64,000 nucleotides of DNA from Mycobacterium florentinum (GTDB taxonomy: Bacteria > Actinomycetota > Actinomycetes > Mycobacteriales > Mycobacteriaceae). The stretch is from the NCBI RefSeq assembly GCF_010730355.1, contig NZ_AP022576.1, positions 2,666,001-2,730,000 of the forward strand, in the 5' to 3' direction. Shown here in pieces: positions 9,187 through 18,369 of this stretch. Numbering within the stretch: position 1 is the stretch's first letter; each line of letters begins with the position of its first letter. Below the pieces are notes generated by a model. It was not told the origin of the DNA, did not search any database, and saw only the letters and a program-made list of their open reading frames with translations. Both the position numbers and the translations under genes were made by a program.

Positions 9187-9861
9187 ATGGTCAGCCAGTG
9201 GTCCAGTATGGCTTCTGTGACGAAACATCCTCCACATGACTACCTGCCCGCCACTGGCCACGCAGCTTTCCTGCCCGCATACGACTTGATCGCGAGGCTC
9301 ATGGGCCTGGGCAGCGTCTACCAGCGGCTGGTCAGCCAGGCGGATATCGCCGCCGGTCACCACGTCCTGGAAATAGGTTGCGGCACGGGGAATCTCACGA
9401 TTCGAGCCAAGCGCGCCCAACCCTCGGCCGACGTGACCGGTTGCGATCCGGACCCGCGCATCCTGGCGGTCGCGAAGCGGAAGGCCGGCGGATTGACCGG
9501 CATCCGCTTCGAGCAGGGTTACGCCGAACGGCTTCCCTACGCCGACGGCGAATTCGACCGGGTCCTGTCGTCGATGATGCTGCATCACATCAACGACGAT
9601 GCGAAACCGGCGGCGGCGGCCGAGATATTTAGGGTACTGCGTCCCGGCGGACGCCTGCACCTGGTCGACATCAGCGGCGACACGACCAGCGGCGGCTTGG
9701 TGTCACGGCGCATCCGGCACAACCATCACGCGGCCGGCAACCTCGGCGACGCCGTGCCCAGACTGCTCCGCTCGGCGGGATTCGACTGCACCGAACTCGC
9801 CACCACGCGGCAACGGATCGTGGGCCAACTCAGCTTCTACCAGGCCATCCGACCCGTCTAG
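9187..9861 (+). CDS. class I SAM-dependent methyltransferase (methyltransf_11/25 type)
   Basis: 224 residues. SAM motif I is VLEIGCGTGNLTIRA at about residues 60-74. Motif II (VTGCDPDPRILAVA) and the post-motif LPYADGEFDRVLSSMMLHHIND follow, then a RVLRPGGRLHLVDIS strand. It is unrelated to the TIGR00027 proteins nearby. Starts at 9187 (ATG), 9208 (ATG) and 9217 (GTG) are all possible; none has a clear ribosome-binding site and the conserved part begins near HDYLPATGHAAF. The substrate is unknown. It is divergent from the AraC gene. Confidence 0.9.
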   Translation: MVSQWSSMASVTKHPPHDYLPATGHAAFLPAYDLIARLMGLGSVYQRLVSQADIAAGHHVLEIGCGTGNLTIRAKRAQPSADVTGCDPDPRILAVAKRKAGGLTGIRFEQGYAERLPYADGEFDRVLSSMMLHHINDDAKPAAAAEIFRVLRPGGRLHLVDISGDTTSGGLVSRRIRHNHHAAGNLGDAVPRLLRSAGFDCTELATTRQRIVGQLSFYQAIRPV

Positions 9862-9893
9862 CGGGTTGCCGGCAGGCGCAGCAAGATTGACCG

Positions 9894-10685
9894 ATGATCG
9901 AGATCGGATACGAGATTCGGGACAGAATCGCCTACGTCACGCTGAACCGGCCCCAGGCGAAGAACGCCGTCACGCCGGACATGCACGACGCGCTCTGCCG
10001 CGTGTGGGCCGACTTCGAGCACAGCGACGACGCCGACGTCGCGATATTGACCGGTGCCGGTGACGCCTTCTGTGCGGGCGCCGACCTTGCGACGTATGTG
10101 CCGATCAACTATGTGGACGCAACACCGAACCGGGTGCGCGACATCGTCGATATGGGGTTCGGTGGCCTCACCCGGGGACTGCACCGGATTCTCAAGCCGA
10201 CCATCGCGGCCGTCAACGGATGGGCGCTGGCCGGTGGCCTCGAACTCGCGCTGGCCTGCGACGTCCGGGTCGCCTCGGAACGCGCAATGTTCGGATCCTT
10301 CGAGGCGAGGCGCGGATTCCATCACGGCGACGGCGGAATCACACGGCTGGTCAACACCTGTGGCGTCGGCGTGGCGATGCAGATGGTCCTCACCGCGGAA
10401 CCCATCGACGCGACCCGCGCGCTGCAATGCAACATGATCGCCAAAGTTGTTCCACACGAACAACTTATGCAGGAGGCCGAAGTGCTGGCAGGGCAAATCC
10501 TGCGCAACTCCCAGCGCGGGGTTCGGTCGGCCAAGCAGACAATCCTGGAGATCATCGGCAAGCCGCTGGACGATCAGCTGAGGACGGAGGGGTGGAACTC
10601 GTACACCTGTCTGGACCAGGAGGAAGCTCGCGAATTGCTGGGCCGATTCTTCGACAAAACAGACACCGGGCGAGCGGGCGGTTAG
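9894..10685 (+). CDS. enoyl-CoA hydratase/isomerase family protein (crotonase)
   Basis: 263-residue crotonase. The N-terminal RIAYVTLNRPQAKNAV, the oxyanion-hole segment ILTGAGDAFCAGADL and the second oxyanion block AAVNGWALAGGLELALACD are all present. The first catalytic glutamate is retained in FGSFEARRGF, but the position of the second (usually AMEMVLTG) reads AMQMVLTAE, so hydration may be weak and an isomerase or other crotonase reaction is possible. It overlaps the convergent alcohol dehydrogenase by 4 bp. Acyl-CoA metabolism in the cytosol is expected. Confidence 0.92.
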   Translation: MIEIGYEIRDRIAYVTLNRPQAKNAVTPDMHDALCRVWADFEHSDDADVAILTGAGDAFCAGADLATYVPINYVDATPNRVRDIVDMGFGGLTRGLHRILKPTIAAVNGWALAGGLELALACDVRVASERAMFGSFEARRGFHHGDGGITRLVNTCGVGVAMQMVLTAEPIDATRALQCNMIAKVVPHEQLMQEAEVLAGQILRNSQRGVRSAKQTILEIIGKPLDDQLRTEGWNSYTCLDQEEARELLGRFFDKTDTGRAGG

Positions 10686-11914
10686 CGCTGGTCGATCGCG
10701 ACCTTGATGGCGCCGCTTTCGGCCTGGTTGGCAATCGCCAAAAAGGCGTCACGCCAACGGTCCAGCGTGAAGGTGTGGGTCAGCATGGGCCGCAGGTCGA
10801 TCCGGCCGGCGGCGACGAAGTCGAGATAGTGCGCGATCGCATGCTTGCGCTGCCCCTCGACCTCCTCGAACCCGAAGGCATTGGACCCGACGAGGGCGAT
10901 CTCCTTGAAGTACAGCGGGCTCCACTCCCACCGGCCGGGCGCATGGACACCGGCCTTCACCAGCGTCCCCCGCGCGCGCAGCAGCCTTACGCCGACCTCG
11001 AAGGTCTCGGGCTTGCCGACCGTGTCGTAGACGACGTCGACCGCGCCGGGGTGGGCCATCGGCAGTCCCAGCAGTGGCTGGCGCAGCCGGCCGCCGCCCC
11101 AGGCGGCGAGCTCTTCGATCAGGGCCAGACGTGGTTCGTGCGCAAGGACTTTGGCGGCCCCGAACTTTCGCGCGACCTTCCCCTGAGCATCGAAGCGCGC
11201 CACCACGGCCACCGCCACGTCGGGATGGAGCGCCTGCAGGATCGCGACCGCACACAACCCGAGCGAGCCGGCGCCGTAGACCAAGACCCGGCCCGAGCGG
11301 GGTGGCGGATGGCGGGTAATCGCGTGCAGCGATACCGAGAACGGGTCGGCGAACACGGCCATCTCGTCGGGTATCGACTCCGGAACGGCGAACAGCATGC
11401 TGTCGTGCGCGGGCATCAATTCGGCGTATCCACCGGTCACGTCGGCTGACACCCCGGTGTGGATGCCCGGCTTGATATCGCCGTCGGTGAAGCTCCAGCA
11501 CAGGCTGTAGTCGCCGCTTTCGCAGGCGGGACACTTCGGCTCGATCCCGCGCGGTCCGCACGACAGCCAGGGGTTGAGCACCACCCGCTGCCCCACTTCG
11601 AGTCCGCGTGCTCCTGCCCCCAGCGCCACCACGTCGGCGACCACCTCGTGGCCCATCACCTGAGGAAAGGAACAGAAGCCGCCCATCGCGTTGTCGGCGT
11701 CGTCCTCGCCGAAATCCATCAGGATCTGCTTGGAGTCCGACCCGCAGATCCCCGTCAATCGCGGCCGGGTGATCACCCAATCCTGGTGTGGCAGTTGCGG
11801 ATCCGGCACCGCCCGCAGGGCGGTCGGGGTGCGGGCCAGGTTGACGGTCAACGTGTTGGCATCGCCGGGGACCTCGAACGGCTCCGGTGTCACCCCGTAC
11901 ACCAGCGCCTTCAT
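10682..11914 (-). CDS. zinc-dependent alcohol dehydrogenase (medium-chain)
   Basis: 410-residue medium-chain dehydrogenase. The catalytic zinc region is LTGICGSDSKQ with GHEVVADVVALGAGARG. A structural-zinc cysteine cluster is in SCGPRGIEPKCPACESGDYSLC (four Cys). The cofactor motif VYGAGSLGLCAVA follows near residue 220. It belongs to the threonine/sorbitol dehydrogenase-like group. Translation starts at ATG 11914, overlapping the SDR stop by 4 bp, so SDR and ADH are a coupled two-gene unit. The two together could oxidise an alcohol or hydroxy-acyl intermediate; the substrate is not known. Confidence 0.92.
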   Translation of the reverse strand: MKALVYGVTPEPFEVPGDANTLTVNLARTPTALRAVPDPQLPHQDWVITRPRLTGICGSDSKQILMDFGEDDADNAMGGFCSFPQVMGHEVVADVVALGAGARGLEVGQRVVLNPWLSCGPRGIEPKCPACESGDYSLCWSFTDGDIKPGIHTGVSADVTGGYAELMPAHDSMLFAVPESIPDEMAVFADPFSVSLHAITRHPPPRSGRVLVYGAGSLGLCAVAILQALHPDVAVAVVARFDAQGKVARKFGAAKVLAHEPRLALIEELAAWGGGRLRQPLLGLPMAHPGAVDVVYDTVGKPETFEVGVRLLRARGTLVKAGVHAPGRWEWSPLYFKEIALVGSNAFGFEEVEGQRKHAIAHYLDFVAAGRIDLRPMLTHTFTLDRWRDAFLAIANQAESGAIKVAIDQR

Positions 11915-12699
11915 CGGGGCGCCATCCCGGCCACCCCGGCGATGAAGGCGTCGAGGTCGGCGTTCTTGGCGTCGACGACAGCCTTCATGTCGGGCACATA
12001 GTGCTCGAATCGGTCGCTGCCCAGCGCGTCGATGATGCCGTCGGCCACTTCTTCGGCGGCGACCTTGGGGCCCTGGTAGAGCGGATCCTCGCTGCCCGGC
12101 TGATCCCAGATCTCAGTGTCGACCGGGCCCGGCTCGATCAGTTTCACCGCGACCCCGCTGCCGTGCAGGTCCACGGCCATCGCCTCACTCCACCCGCACA
12201 GCGCGAACTTGCTTGCACAATAAGCGGTTTCGTGGATGATTCCGAGCCGTCCGCCGACGCTCGACACGTTCACGATCAGGCCCGAGCCGTGCGCCAGCAT
12301 TCGCGGCAGCACGGCCAGCGTCATGCGCATCGGGGCGAAGAAGTTCACCCGCATCACGTCCTCGACCTCGTCGGGCTCCAGTTCGGTGACGCGCCGGCGC
12401 TTCGGGATCGCCGCATTGTTGATCAGCACGTCGATGCCGCCGAGACCATCCCAGGCCTGCAGCGCAAGCTCCCCGACCGCCGCGGTGTCGCCCAGGTCGG
12501 CCACCCACATCGCCGAGGCCGGCGAGGTTCGCCGGCAATCCGCCAGCACCTCGCCGAGGCGGTCGCGCCGCCGGGCGATCAGGCCCACCACCGCGTCCTG
12601 TGCGGCCAGCCGCCGCGCCAGGGCCGCCCCCAGGCCCGAGGAAGCGCCCGTGATCAGCACCCGTTTCCCGGCCATGCCGAAGGGCGTTGCGTACGCCAT
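11911..12699 (-). CDS. short-chain dehydrogenase/reductase
   Basis: 262-residue classical SDR. The cofactor motif TGASSGLGAALARRL is at about residues 17-31, NNAAIPKRR follows, and catalytic Ser plus Tyr-x3-Lys are in VSSVGGRL...AYCASKFAL. The ATG at 12699 starts MAYATPFGMAGKRVLITG. It is the first gene of the SDR-ADH pair and divergent from the methyltransferase at 12808 across a 108-bp region holding repeated GCTAA/TTAGC half-sites. It probably acts in lipid or alcohol metabolism; the substrate is not predictable from sequence. Confidence 0.92.
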   Translation of the reverse strand: MAYATPFGMAGKRVLITGASSGLGAALARRLAAQDAVVGLIARRRDRLGEVLADCRRTSPASAMWVADLGDTAAVGELALQAWDGLGGIDVLINNAAIPKRRRVTELEPDEVEDVMRVNFFAPMRMTLAVLPRMLAHGSGLIVNVSSVGGRLGIIHETAYCASKFALCGWSEAMAVDLHGSGVAVKLIEPGPVDTEIWDQPGSEDPLYQGPKVAAEEVADGIIDALGSDRFEHYVPDMKAVVDAKNADLDAFIAGVAGMAPR

Positions 12700-12756
12700 T
12701 CGTCAAGGTTGCCCCGAATCGCGGGAAGCGTACAGTGGTGGAAGCTTGTTATATTG

Positions 12757-12782
12757 GCTAAGTATTAGCGAAGGTAAGCTAA
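12757..12782. promoter_or_regulatory. operator-like repeat GCTAA/TTAGC between SDR and methyltransferase
   Basis: Three 5-bp half-sites in alternating orientation: GCTAA (12757-12761), TTAGC (12765-12769) and GCTAA (12778-12782). The first two form the perfect 13-bp palindrome GCTAAGTATTAGC. The sequence is markedly AT-rich for this genome and lies 26-50 bp upstream of the ATG at 12808, next to a TATATT (12750-12755) that could be a -10 box. It looks like a regulator-binding region. It is not a good match to the IdeR iron box. Confidence 0.45.
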
Positions 12783-12807
12783 ATACATCCGATAGAGGGG
12801 GCAACCA

Positions 12808-13758
12808 ATGACTTCCACCAGATACGAGGGCGACACCTGGGACCTGGCGTCCAGCGTCGGGGTGACGGCCACGATGGTCGCGGCCGCGCGCGCGATCGCG
12901 ACCCGGGCCGAGCGTCCGCTGATCAACGATCCGTTCGCCGAACCGCTGGTCAAGGCCGTCGGCGTCGACCTCCTCTCCCAGCTGGCCAGTGGCGAACTGG
13001 ATCCTGCCGAGCTGAACGACGTTCACGACGGGGCAGCGGGATCGGCCGGGGCGATGTCGCGCATGGCCGACAACATGGCCGTGCGTACCAAGTTCTTCGA
13101 CGAGTTCTTCACCGCCGCCACGAAGGCGGGTATCAAGCAGGTTGTGATCCTGGCGTCCGGACTCGACTCCCGCGCCTACCGGTTGGCGTGGCCCGCCGGC
13201 ACCGTGGTCTACGAAGTCGACCAGCCACAGGTCATCGAATTCAAGACCAAGGCGCTGGCGAACCTGGGCGCCGCGCCCAGCGCCGACCGCCGGGTGGTGG
13301 CCATCGATCTGCGCGACGACTGGCCCACCGCGCTGCGCACCGCCGGCTTCGACCCGGCCCAGCCCGCGGCATGGAGCGCCGAGGGCCTGCTCAGTTACCT
13401 GCCACCCGATGCTCAGGACCGTCTGCTGGACACCATCACCGCGCTCAGCGCGCCGGGCAGCCGGCTGGCCACCGAGAGTGCGCCGAACCCCGAGCCCGGT
13501 GAAGAGGACAAGATGCGCGAGCGCATGCAGACCATCGCCGAGCGCTGGCGCGCCCACGGTTTCCATCTCGACATGGCGGGTCTGGTCTACCTTGGCGACC
13601 GCAACGAAGCGGTCGGATACCTCGCCGACCGCGGCTGGCGCCTGGCCAGCAGCAGCATCCGGGAGTTGTTCGCGGCCAACGGCTTTGAGCCGCTCGAGGA
13701 CGACGACATGCGGATGGGCGAAATCCTTTACACCAGCGGCACTCTGGAGAAGAAATGA
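12808..13758 (+). CDS. SAM-dependent methyltransferase, TIGR00027 family
   Basis: 316 residues, first gene of the second methyltransferase triplet. It contains [16 protein letters not shown] near residue 11, [46 protein letters not shown] and [18 protein letters not shown]. The ATG at 12808 follows GAGGGGG (12794-12800). Its stop overlaps the next start (ATGA at 13755). The position corresponds to the M. tuberculosis Rv0725c/Rv0726c pair (recalled). The methyl acceptor is unknown. Confidence 0.95.
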   Translation: MTSTRYEGDTWDLASSVGVTATMVAAARAIATRAERPLINDPFAEPLVKAVGVDLLSQLASGELDPAELNDVHDGAAGSAGAMSRMADNMAVRTKFFDEFFTAATKAGIKQVVILASGLDSRAYRLAWPAGTVVYEVDQPQVIEFKTKALANLGAAPSADRRVVAIDLRDDWPTALRTAGFDPAQPAAWSAEGLLSYLPPDAQDRLLDTITALSAPGSRLATESAPNPEPGEEDKMRERMQTIAERWRAHGFHLDMAGLVYLGDRNEAVGYLADRGWRLASSSIRELFAANGFEPLEDDDMRMGEILYTSGTLEKK

Positions 13759-14669
13759 CAGCAGACACCGGACGCACCGAAGGCGACACCTGGGACCTGG
13801 CGTCCAGCGTGGGAGCGACGGCCACCATGGTCGCCGCCTCTCGCGCTGTTGCGTCGCAGGGGCCCGACGCGCTGCTTGACGACCCGTACGCCGATCCGCT
13901 GGTGCGGGCGGTGGGGCTGGACGTCTTCGTGCGCGTCATCGACGGCAAGATCGATTTCGAGGACGACGCGCTGCTCAACCGCCAGGCGCGGATTCATCAG
14001 ATGACGGTGCGGACCAGGTTTTTCGACGACTTCTTCCTGGATGCGACGAAGGCCGGTATCAAGCAGGCCGTCATCCTGGCATCCGGCCTGGACACCAGGG
14101 CCTACCGGCTGCCGTGGCCGAGCGGAACCGTGGTGTACGAGATCGACCAGCCGCAGGTGATCGCGTTCAAGACCGACACACTGGCCGGCCTGGGCGCCGC
14201 GCCGAGCGCCGAGCGCCGCACGGTCGCAATCGACCTGCGTGATGACTGGCCCGCGGCATTGGCCGACGCCGGCTTCGACGTCACGCAGCCGACCGCCTGG
14301 AGTGCGGAAGGCCTGCTGCCCTACCTGCCGCCCGAGGCCCAGGACCGGTTGTTCGACCACATCACCGCCCTGAGCGCGCCGGGCAGCCGCGTGGCCACCG
14401 AGCATGTGCCCGACCCCAATGCGTTCACCAACGAGCGCTTGCAGCAGATCAGCGACCGGTGGCGCAGCTTCGGTTTCAACCTCAACGCGGCCGATCTGTT
14501 CTACCAGGGCGAACGCAGCGTCGTGGTGGACTACCTGGCCACGCACGACTGGCAGGTGACGGCGCATTCCGCCAAAGAGCTGTATGCCCGCAACGGATTT
14601 GAGTTCCCGTCGGACGAGATGACGGCCGCCTTTGGCGACATGAGCTATGTCGCCGCAACCCTGAACTAG
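13755..14669 (+). CDS. SAM-dependent methyltransferase, TIGR00027 family
   Basis: 304 residues with [65 protein letters not shown] and [18 protein letters not shown]. The ATG overlaps the stop of the preceding paralogue by 4 bp, so translation is coupled. The C-terminal third, which should contribute to substrate choice, differs most between the copies. Followed after 20 bp by the third copy of this triplet. Confidence 0.95.
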   Translation: MTADTGRTEGDTWDLASSVGATATMVAASRAVASQGPDALLDDPYADPLVRAVGLDVFVRVIDGKIDFEDDALLNRQARIHQMTVRTRFFDDFFLDATKAGIKQAVILASGLDTRAYRLPWPSGTVVYEIDQPQVIAFKTDTLAGLGAAPSAERRTVAIDLRDDWPAALADAGFDVTQPTAWSAEGLLPYLPPEAQDRLFDHITALSAPGSRVATEHVPDPNAFTNERLQQISDRWRSFGFNLNAADLFYQGERSVVVDYLATHDWQVTAHSAKELYARNGFEFPSDEMTAAFGDMSYVAATLN

Positions 14670-14689
14670 GGCGCGGCTAGGGTCGTCTC

Positions 14690-15604
14690 ATGCCTCGTGC
14701 ACACGACGATAATTGGGATCTGGCGTCCAGCGTGGGCGCGACCGCGACGATGGTGGCGACCGGGCGTGCCATGGCGACGAAGGATCCCCGCGGTTTGATC
14801 AACGATCCGTTCGCCGAACCACTCGTGCGCGCGGTCGGGGTGGATTTCTTCACCAAGATGATGGACGGTGAGCTCGACCTCTCGGCCATCGAGAACGCCA
14901 CGCCGGTCCGCATGCAGTCGATGGTCGACGGAATGGCGGTGCGCACCAGGTATTTCGACGACTACTTCTTGGACGCCAGCGCCGCCGGGGTGCGCCAAGT
15001 GGTGATCCTCGCGTCCGGGTTGGACTCGCGCGCCTACCGGTTGCCGTGGCCCGCCGAGACGGTGGTCTACGAAATCGACCAGCCGCAGGTAATCGAGTTC
15101 AAGACAACCACTTTGGCCGGCATCGGGGCCCAGCCCACCGCGACCCGGCACACCGTTCCGATCGACCTGCGCCAGGACTGGCCGGCGGCACTACGGGCCG
15201 CCGGGTTCGACACCGCCACCCCGACCGCGTGGTTGGCCGAGGGGTTGCTCATCTACCTGCCGCCCGACGCCCAGGACCGGTTGTTCGACAACATCACCGC
15301 GTTGTCCGCGCCGGGCAGCACGATCGCCACCGAATTCGTGCCGGGCATTGTGGATTTCGACGCCGATCGGGTACGGGAGATGTCGGGCTCCTTCCGGGAA
15401 CACGGCGTCGACATCGACATGGCGTCGCTGGTGTACGCCGGGCAGCGCAACCACGTCGTCGACTATCTGGGTACCAAGGGCTGGAGTGTCGAGGGCGTGA
15501 CGCGAACGGAACTGTTCGGCCGCAACGGCCTGGACGTCCCGCCGCCGGAAAACGACGATCCGCTCGGCGAGATCATCTTCATCAGCGGCCGGCTCGCCGG
15601 CTAG
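14690..15604 (+). CDS. SAM-dependent methyltransferase, TIGR00027 family
   Basis: 304 residues with [19 protein letters not shown] near residue 7, [40 protein letters not shown] and [18 protein letters not shown]. The usual DLRDDW motif reads DLRQDW here. It ends with a 4-bp convergent overlap with sppA. Sixth family member in the window, and the last of the second triplet. No substrate can be assigned. Confidence 0.95.
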   Translation: MPRAHDDNWDLASSVGATATMVATGRAMATKDPRGLINDPFAEPLVRAVGVDFFTKMMDGELDLSAIENATPVRMQSMVDGMAVRTRYFDDYFLDASAAGVRQVVILASGLDSRAYRLPWPAETVVYEIDQPQVIEFKTTTLAGIGAQPTATRHTVPIDLRQDWPAALRAAGFDTATPTAWLAEGLLIYLPPDAQDRLFDNITALSAPGSTIATEFVPGIVDFDADRVREMSGSFREHGVDIDMASLVYAGQRNHVVDYLGTKGWSVEGVTRTELFGRNGLDVPPPENDDPLGEIIFISGRLAG

Positions 15605-17403
15605 AAGCGCGACTCCCCCAGCCACAACACGCTCGCACCGCTGACCGCCTGCTCGAGGTTCTCCACGATCGCGGCGACGGTGCGCCCGAGCAGCGCGCCC
15701 AGCGCGTCCGGCAGCGACGCGGCGGCCGGCTGCGAGGACGCCCGGGGCCGCACCAGCGCAAGCAGCGAGGATCCGGGGAAGCTGACGACCCGGACCTCGG
15801 CGTCCTCATCCAGACCGGCCAGCACCTTGGCGCGGCGCACCGCGGCGCGCAGACCCCCGAGCTCGTCGACCAGGCCACGCTCGAGGGCGTCGGCTCCGGT
15901 CCACACCCGCCCCCGGGCAACGGCGTCGACGGCCTCGGTGCTGAGGTTGCGGCCCTCGGCGACGCGCTGCACGAAGTCGTCGTAGATCAGGTCCGCCTCG
16001 GCCTCCCGATCGGCGCGCTGCTGCGCCGTGAAGGGCACGTCGGTCGACCACGCGTCCGCATTGGCGTTGGTGCGCACCGCATCCGAGACGACGCCGAAGC
16101 GCTCCTTGAGATCGCGGAACACCAGCTTGCCGGTGATCACACCGATCGAACCGGTGATCGTGGCCGGGTTGGCCACGATCACGTCGGCGGCCATCGCGGC
16201 GTAGTAACCACCGGACGCGGCCACCGAGCCCATCGACGCCACCACCGGTTTGCCGCGTTCGCGGGCCCGCGCCACCTCGCGCCAGATGGTCTCCGACGCC
16301 GTGACCGAGCCGCCGGGGCTGTCGATCCGCAGGACGATCGCCGACACCGAATCGTCGCCCGCCGCCTCCCGCAGCGCCGCCGCGATCGTGTCACCGCCCA
16401 CGCTCGAGTTGCCGAACGGCAGGAACTGGGGCCCGCCGCGGCCGTTGACGATCGGACCCTGCAGCGTGATCACCGCGAAGGTGGGCTTGGGGCGGCGGCC
16501 GGGAATCGGTGGTGCCGGCGGCACCAGCCGCGATCGGGACGCGGCGGCATAGCGCGTCAGGTTGAGCCGCGGCGTCAGCTTCTCCGGGTCGGCCCCGGTG
16601 TCGTCTTCGTCGGGCGAAACACCTTCCACACCAACCAATTCCGCGATCCGCGTGTGGGCCTGATCGCGGAAGCCGATGCGGTCGACCAGCCCGGACGACA
16701 CCGCGTCGTCGCGCAGCAGCGGAGCCCGGTCTGCCAGCGCGTCGAGCGCGGCGGAGTCGATCTTGCGAGACTCGGCGATCGCGTGCCACACCTGGTCCTG
16801 CAGGCTTTCCAGCATCCGGGTGACCGCTTCGCGATGGGCCTCGGTGAAACCCTCTTCGGTGAAAACGTTTGCCGCCGACTTGTATTCGCCCCTCGCGACG
16901 AATTCGGCGTCGATTCCCGCCTTGTCCAGCGCGGTGCGCAGGAAGGTCGCGTTGCTCGCGAAGCCGATCAGCCCGACGGTGCCCGAGGGCTGCATCCAGA
17001 CCTCGCTGAACGCCGAGGCCAGGTAATAGGACAGCGTGCCCGGGTAGGTCTCGGCCCAGGCCAGCGACGGCTTGACCGCACTGAACGCCGCGATCGCCTC
17101 GCGCAGCTCCTGGACCACCGCCGGCGGCGCGGCCGCGAGCTGCACCCGGGAGATCAGCCCGGCGACCCGGGGATCCTCGGTGGCGCGGTGGATCGCGGCG
17201 ACCGCCTGGCGCAGCGTGATCGGCCGCTGCGCCCCGGTGACGAGCGCCATCGGGTCGAAGCCCGCCGTCTCGGGCGGCAGCGAACGCAGGTTGAATTCGA
17301 GCACGCAGCCATTGGGGACGCCGTGGTGGCGAGCCGTGTCGACGCGGCCGGCCAGGGCACGCACGTCGTCGACACCGGGCAGCGAAGGCAAAAAGGCGAA
17401 CAT
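15601..17403 (-). CDS. sppA: signal peptide peptidase SppA (peptidase S49)
   Basis: 600-residue tandem-domain S49 protease that degrades leftover signal peptides and membrane peptides. The catalytic lysine is in the first repeat ([12 protein letters not shown]). The catalytic serine is in the second repeat ([14 protein letters not shown]), with [12 protein letters not shown] just before it. The frame is open for about 260 further codons upstream, but ATG 17403 ([14 protein letters not shown]) matches the family N-terminus and avoids overrunning the divergent gene at 17443. No clear N-terminal membrane anchor is visible. M. tuberculosis sppA (Rv0724) lies next to rplO; here four genes' worth of DNA intervenes. 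Confidence 0.94.
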   Translation of the reverse strand: MFAFLPSLPGVDDVRALAGRVDTARHHGVPNGCVLEFNLRSLPPETAGFDPMALVTGAQRPITLRQAVAAIHRATEDPRVAGLISRVQLAAAPPAVVQELREAIAAFSAVKPSLAWAETYPGTLSYYLASAFSEVWMQPSGTVGLIGFASNATFLRTALDKAGIDAEFVARGEYKSAANVFTEEGFTEAHREAVTRMLESLQDQVWHAIAESRKIDSAALDALADRAPLLRDDAVSSGLVDRIGFRDQAHTRIAELVGVEGVSPDEDDTGADPEKLTPRLNLTRYAAASRSRLVPPAPPIPGRRPKPTFAVITLQGPIVNGRGGPQFLPFGNSSVGGDTIAAALREAAGDDSVSAIVLRIDSPGGSVTASETIWREVARARERGKPVVASMGSVAASGGYYAAMAADVIVANPATITGSIGVITGKLVFRDLKERFGVVSDAVRTNANADAWSTDVPFTAQQRADREAEADLIYDDFVQRVAEGRNLSTEAVDAVARGRVWTGADALERGLVDELGGLRAAVRRAKVLAGLDEDAEVRVVSFPGSSLLALVRPRASSQPAAASLPDALGALLGRTVAAIVENLEQAVSGASVLWLGESRF

Positions 17404-17442
17404 GCTCTGCAGCGTACCGATCGGCGCCCGTAGGGTGAGTTC

Positions 17443-18369
17443 GTGAGGTTCTCGATCGCCATCCCCCAGTTCGATTACGAGGTCTTCGACCGGGATGGGC
17501 TGCGTTCCTTCGTCGAGCGGGCCGAAGAACTCGGGTTCGAGGGAATCTGGACGCTCGAGCAGACCATCGGCCGTTCGCCGATGCTGGCTCCGCTGGAGCT
17601 GCTGTCTTATTGCGCGGCGTTCACGCAGCGTTTGCGGCTGGGGGTGGCCGTCCTGGTCGCGTCGCAGCACGAGCCGCTTCAGCTGGCCTCGGCGGTGACG
17701 ACGGTCGACCGGATCAGCCACGGCCGGCTGGATATCGGTGTCGCACCGGGGCGGGGCGGGGTCACGCTCGCCGCATTCGGCGTCGAGAAGGACACCTTCA
17801 TCTCCTGGTTCACCGAGGGGCTGAGCCTGATGAAGGCGGCCTGGTCCGACGAGCCGACGGTGGATTTCCACGGCCGGTTCCGCACCGTCGAGAACCTCCC
17901 GTTTTCGCCCAAGCCGGTACAGCGCCCGCACCCGCCGATCTGGTTCGGCGCGATGGCCCCCAAGGCCGTGGCCCGGGCGGTGCGCCTCGGTGACGCATTC
18001 ATGGGCGCGGGCGCGGCGAGCACCGAATCCTTTGCCGGAGTCGTCCCGATCGTGCACCGCGAGCTCGACGCACAGCAGAAGGATCCCGCGCTCTTTCCGA
18101 TCAGCAAGCGCGTTTACCTGATGGTCGACGACGATGCGGCGCGCGCCCGCGAGCGGGTGCTCGACGGGCTGCATCGCCTCTACGGCGACATGCCCGGCAT
18201 CGACTCGTTCCCGGTCTCGGGCACACCCGACGACGTCGCCCGCGGACTCCAGGAAGTGATCGACGCCGGAGCACAGTCACTGCTGCTCAATCCGCTCGGC
18301 CTCGATGTCCCGGAAAATCGCGAGCAGATGGAACGCCTTGTCGCGGAAGTGATTCCGCAGCTCGGTTAG
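17443..18369 (+). CDS. LLM-class (luciferase-like) flavin/F420-dependent oxidoreductase
   Basis: 308-residue TIM-barrel luciferase-like protein. It shows the typical LEQTIGRSPMLAPLELLSY helix, LGVAVLVASQHEPLQLASAVTTVDRISHGRLDIGVAPGRG, FSPKPVQRPHPPIWFGAMAPKAVARA and a C-terminal VSGTPDDVARGLQEVIDAGA. Such enzymes use FMN or, often in mycobacteria, F420. The start is GTG 17443, divergent from sppA. It meets the hydrolase gene tail to tail with no gap. Substrate and cofactor are not distinguishable by eye. Confidence 0.9.
   Translation: MRFSIAIPQFDYEVFDRDGLRSFVERAEELGFEGIWTLEQTIGRSPMLAPLELLSYCAAFTQRLRLGVAVLVASQHEPLQLASAVTTVDRISHGRLDIGVAPGRGGVTLAAFGVEKDTFISWFTEGLSLMKAAWSDEPTVDFHGRFRTVENLPFSPKPVQRPHPPIWFGAMAPKAVARAVRLGDAFMGAGAASTESFAGVVPIVHRELDAQQKDPALFPISKRVYLMVDDDAARARERVLDGLHRLYGDMPGIDSFPVSGTPDDVARGLQEVIDAGAQSLLLNPLGLDVPENREQMERLVAEVIPQLG

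Noticed and set aside
12757..12782. Possible IdeR iron box
   Set aside because: The spacing and centre do not match the 19-bp IdeR consensus; only the TTAG/CTAA ends agree.
15046..17433. 795-codon open frame on the plus strand opposite sppA
   Set aside because: It lies antisense to sppA and has Arg/His/Gly-rich composition typical of GC-rich shadow frames; sppA has catalytic motifs.
17404..18174. 257-codon upstream extension of sppA
   Set aside because: It runs antisense through the well-supported luciferase-like gene and has no similarity to SppA; ATG 17403 fits the family start.
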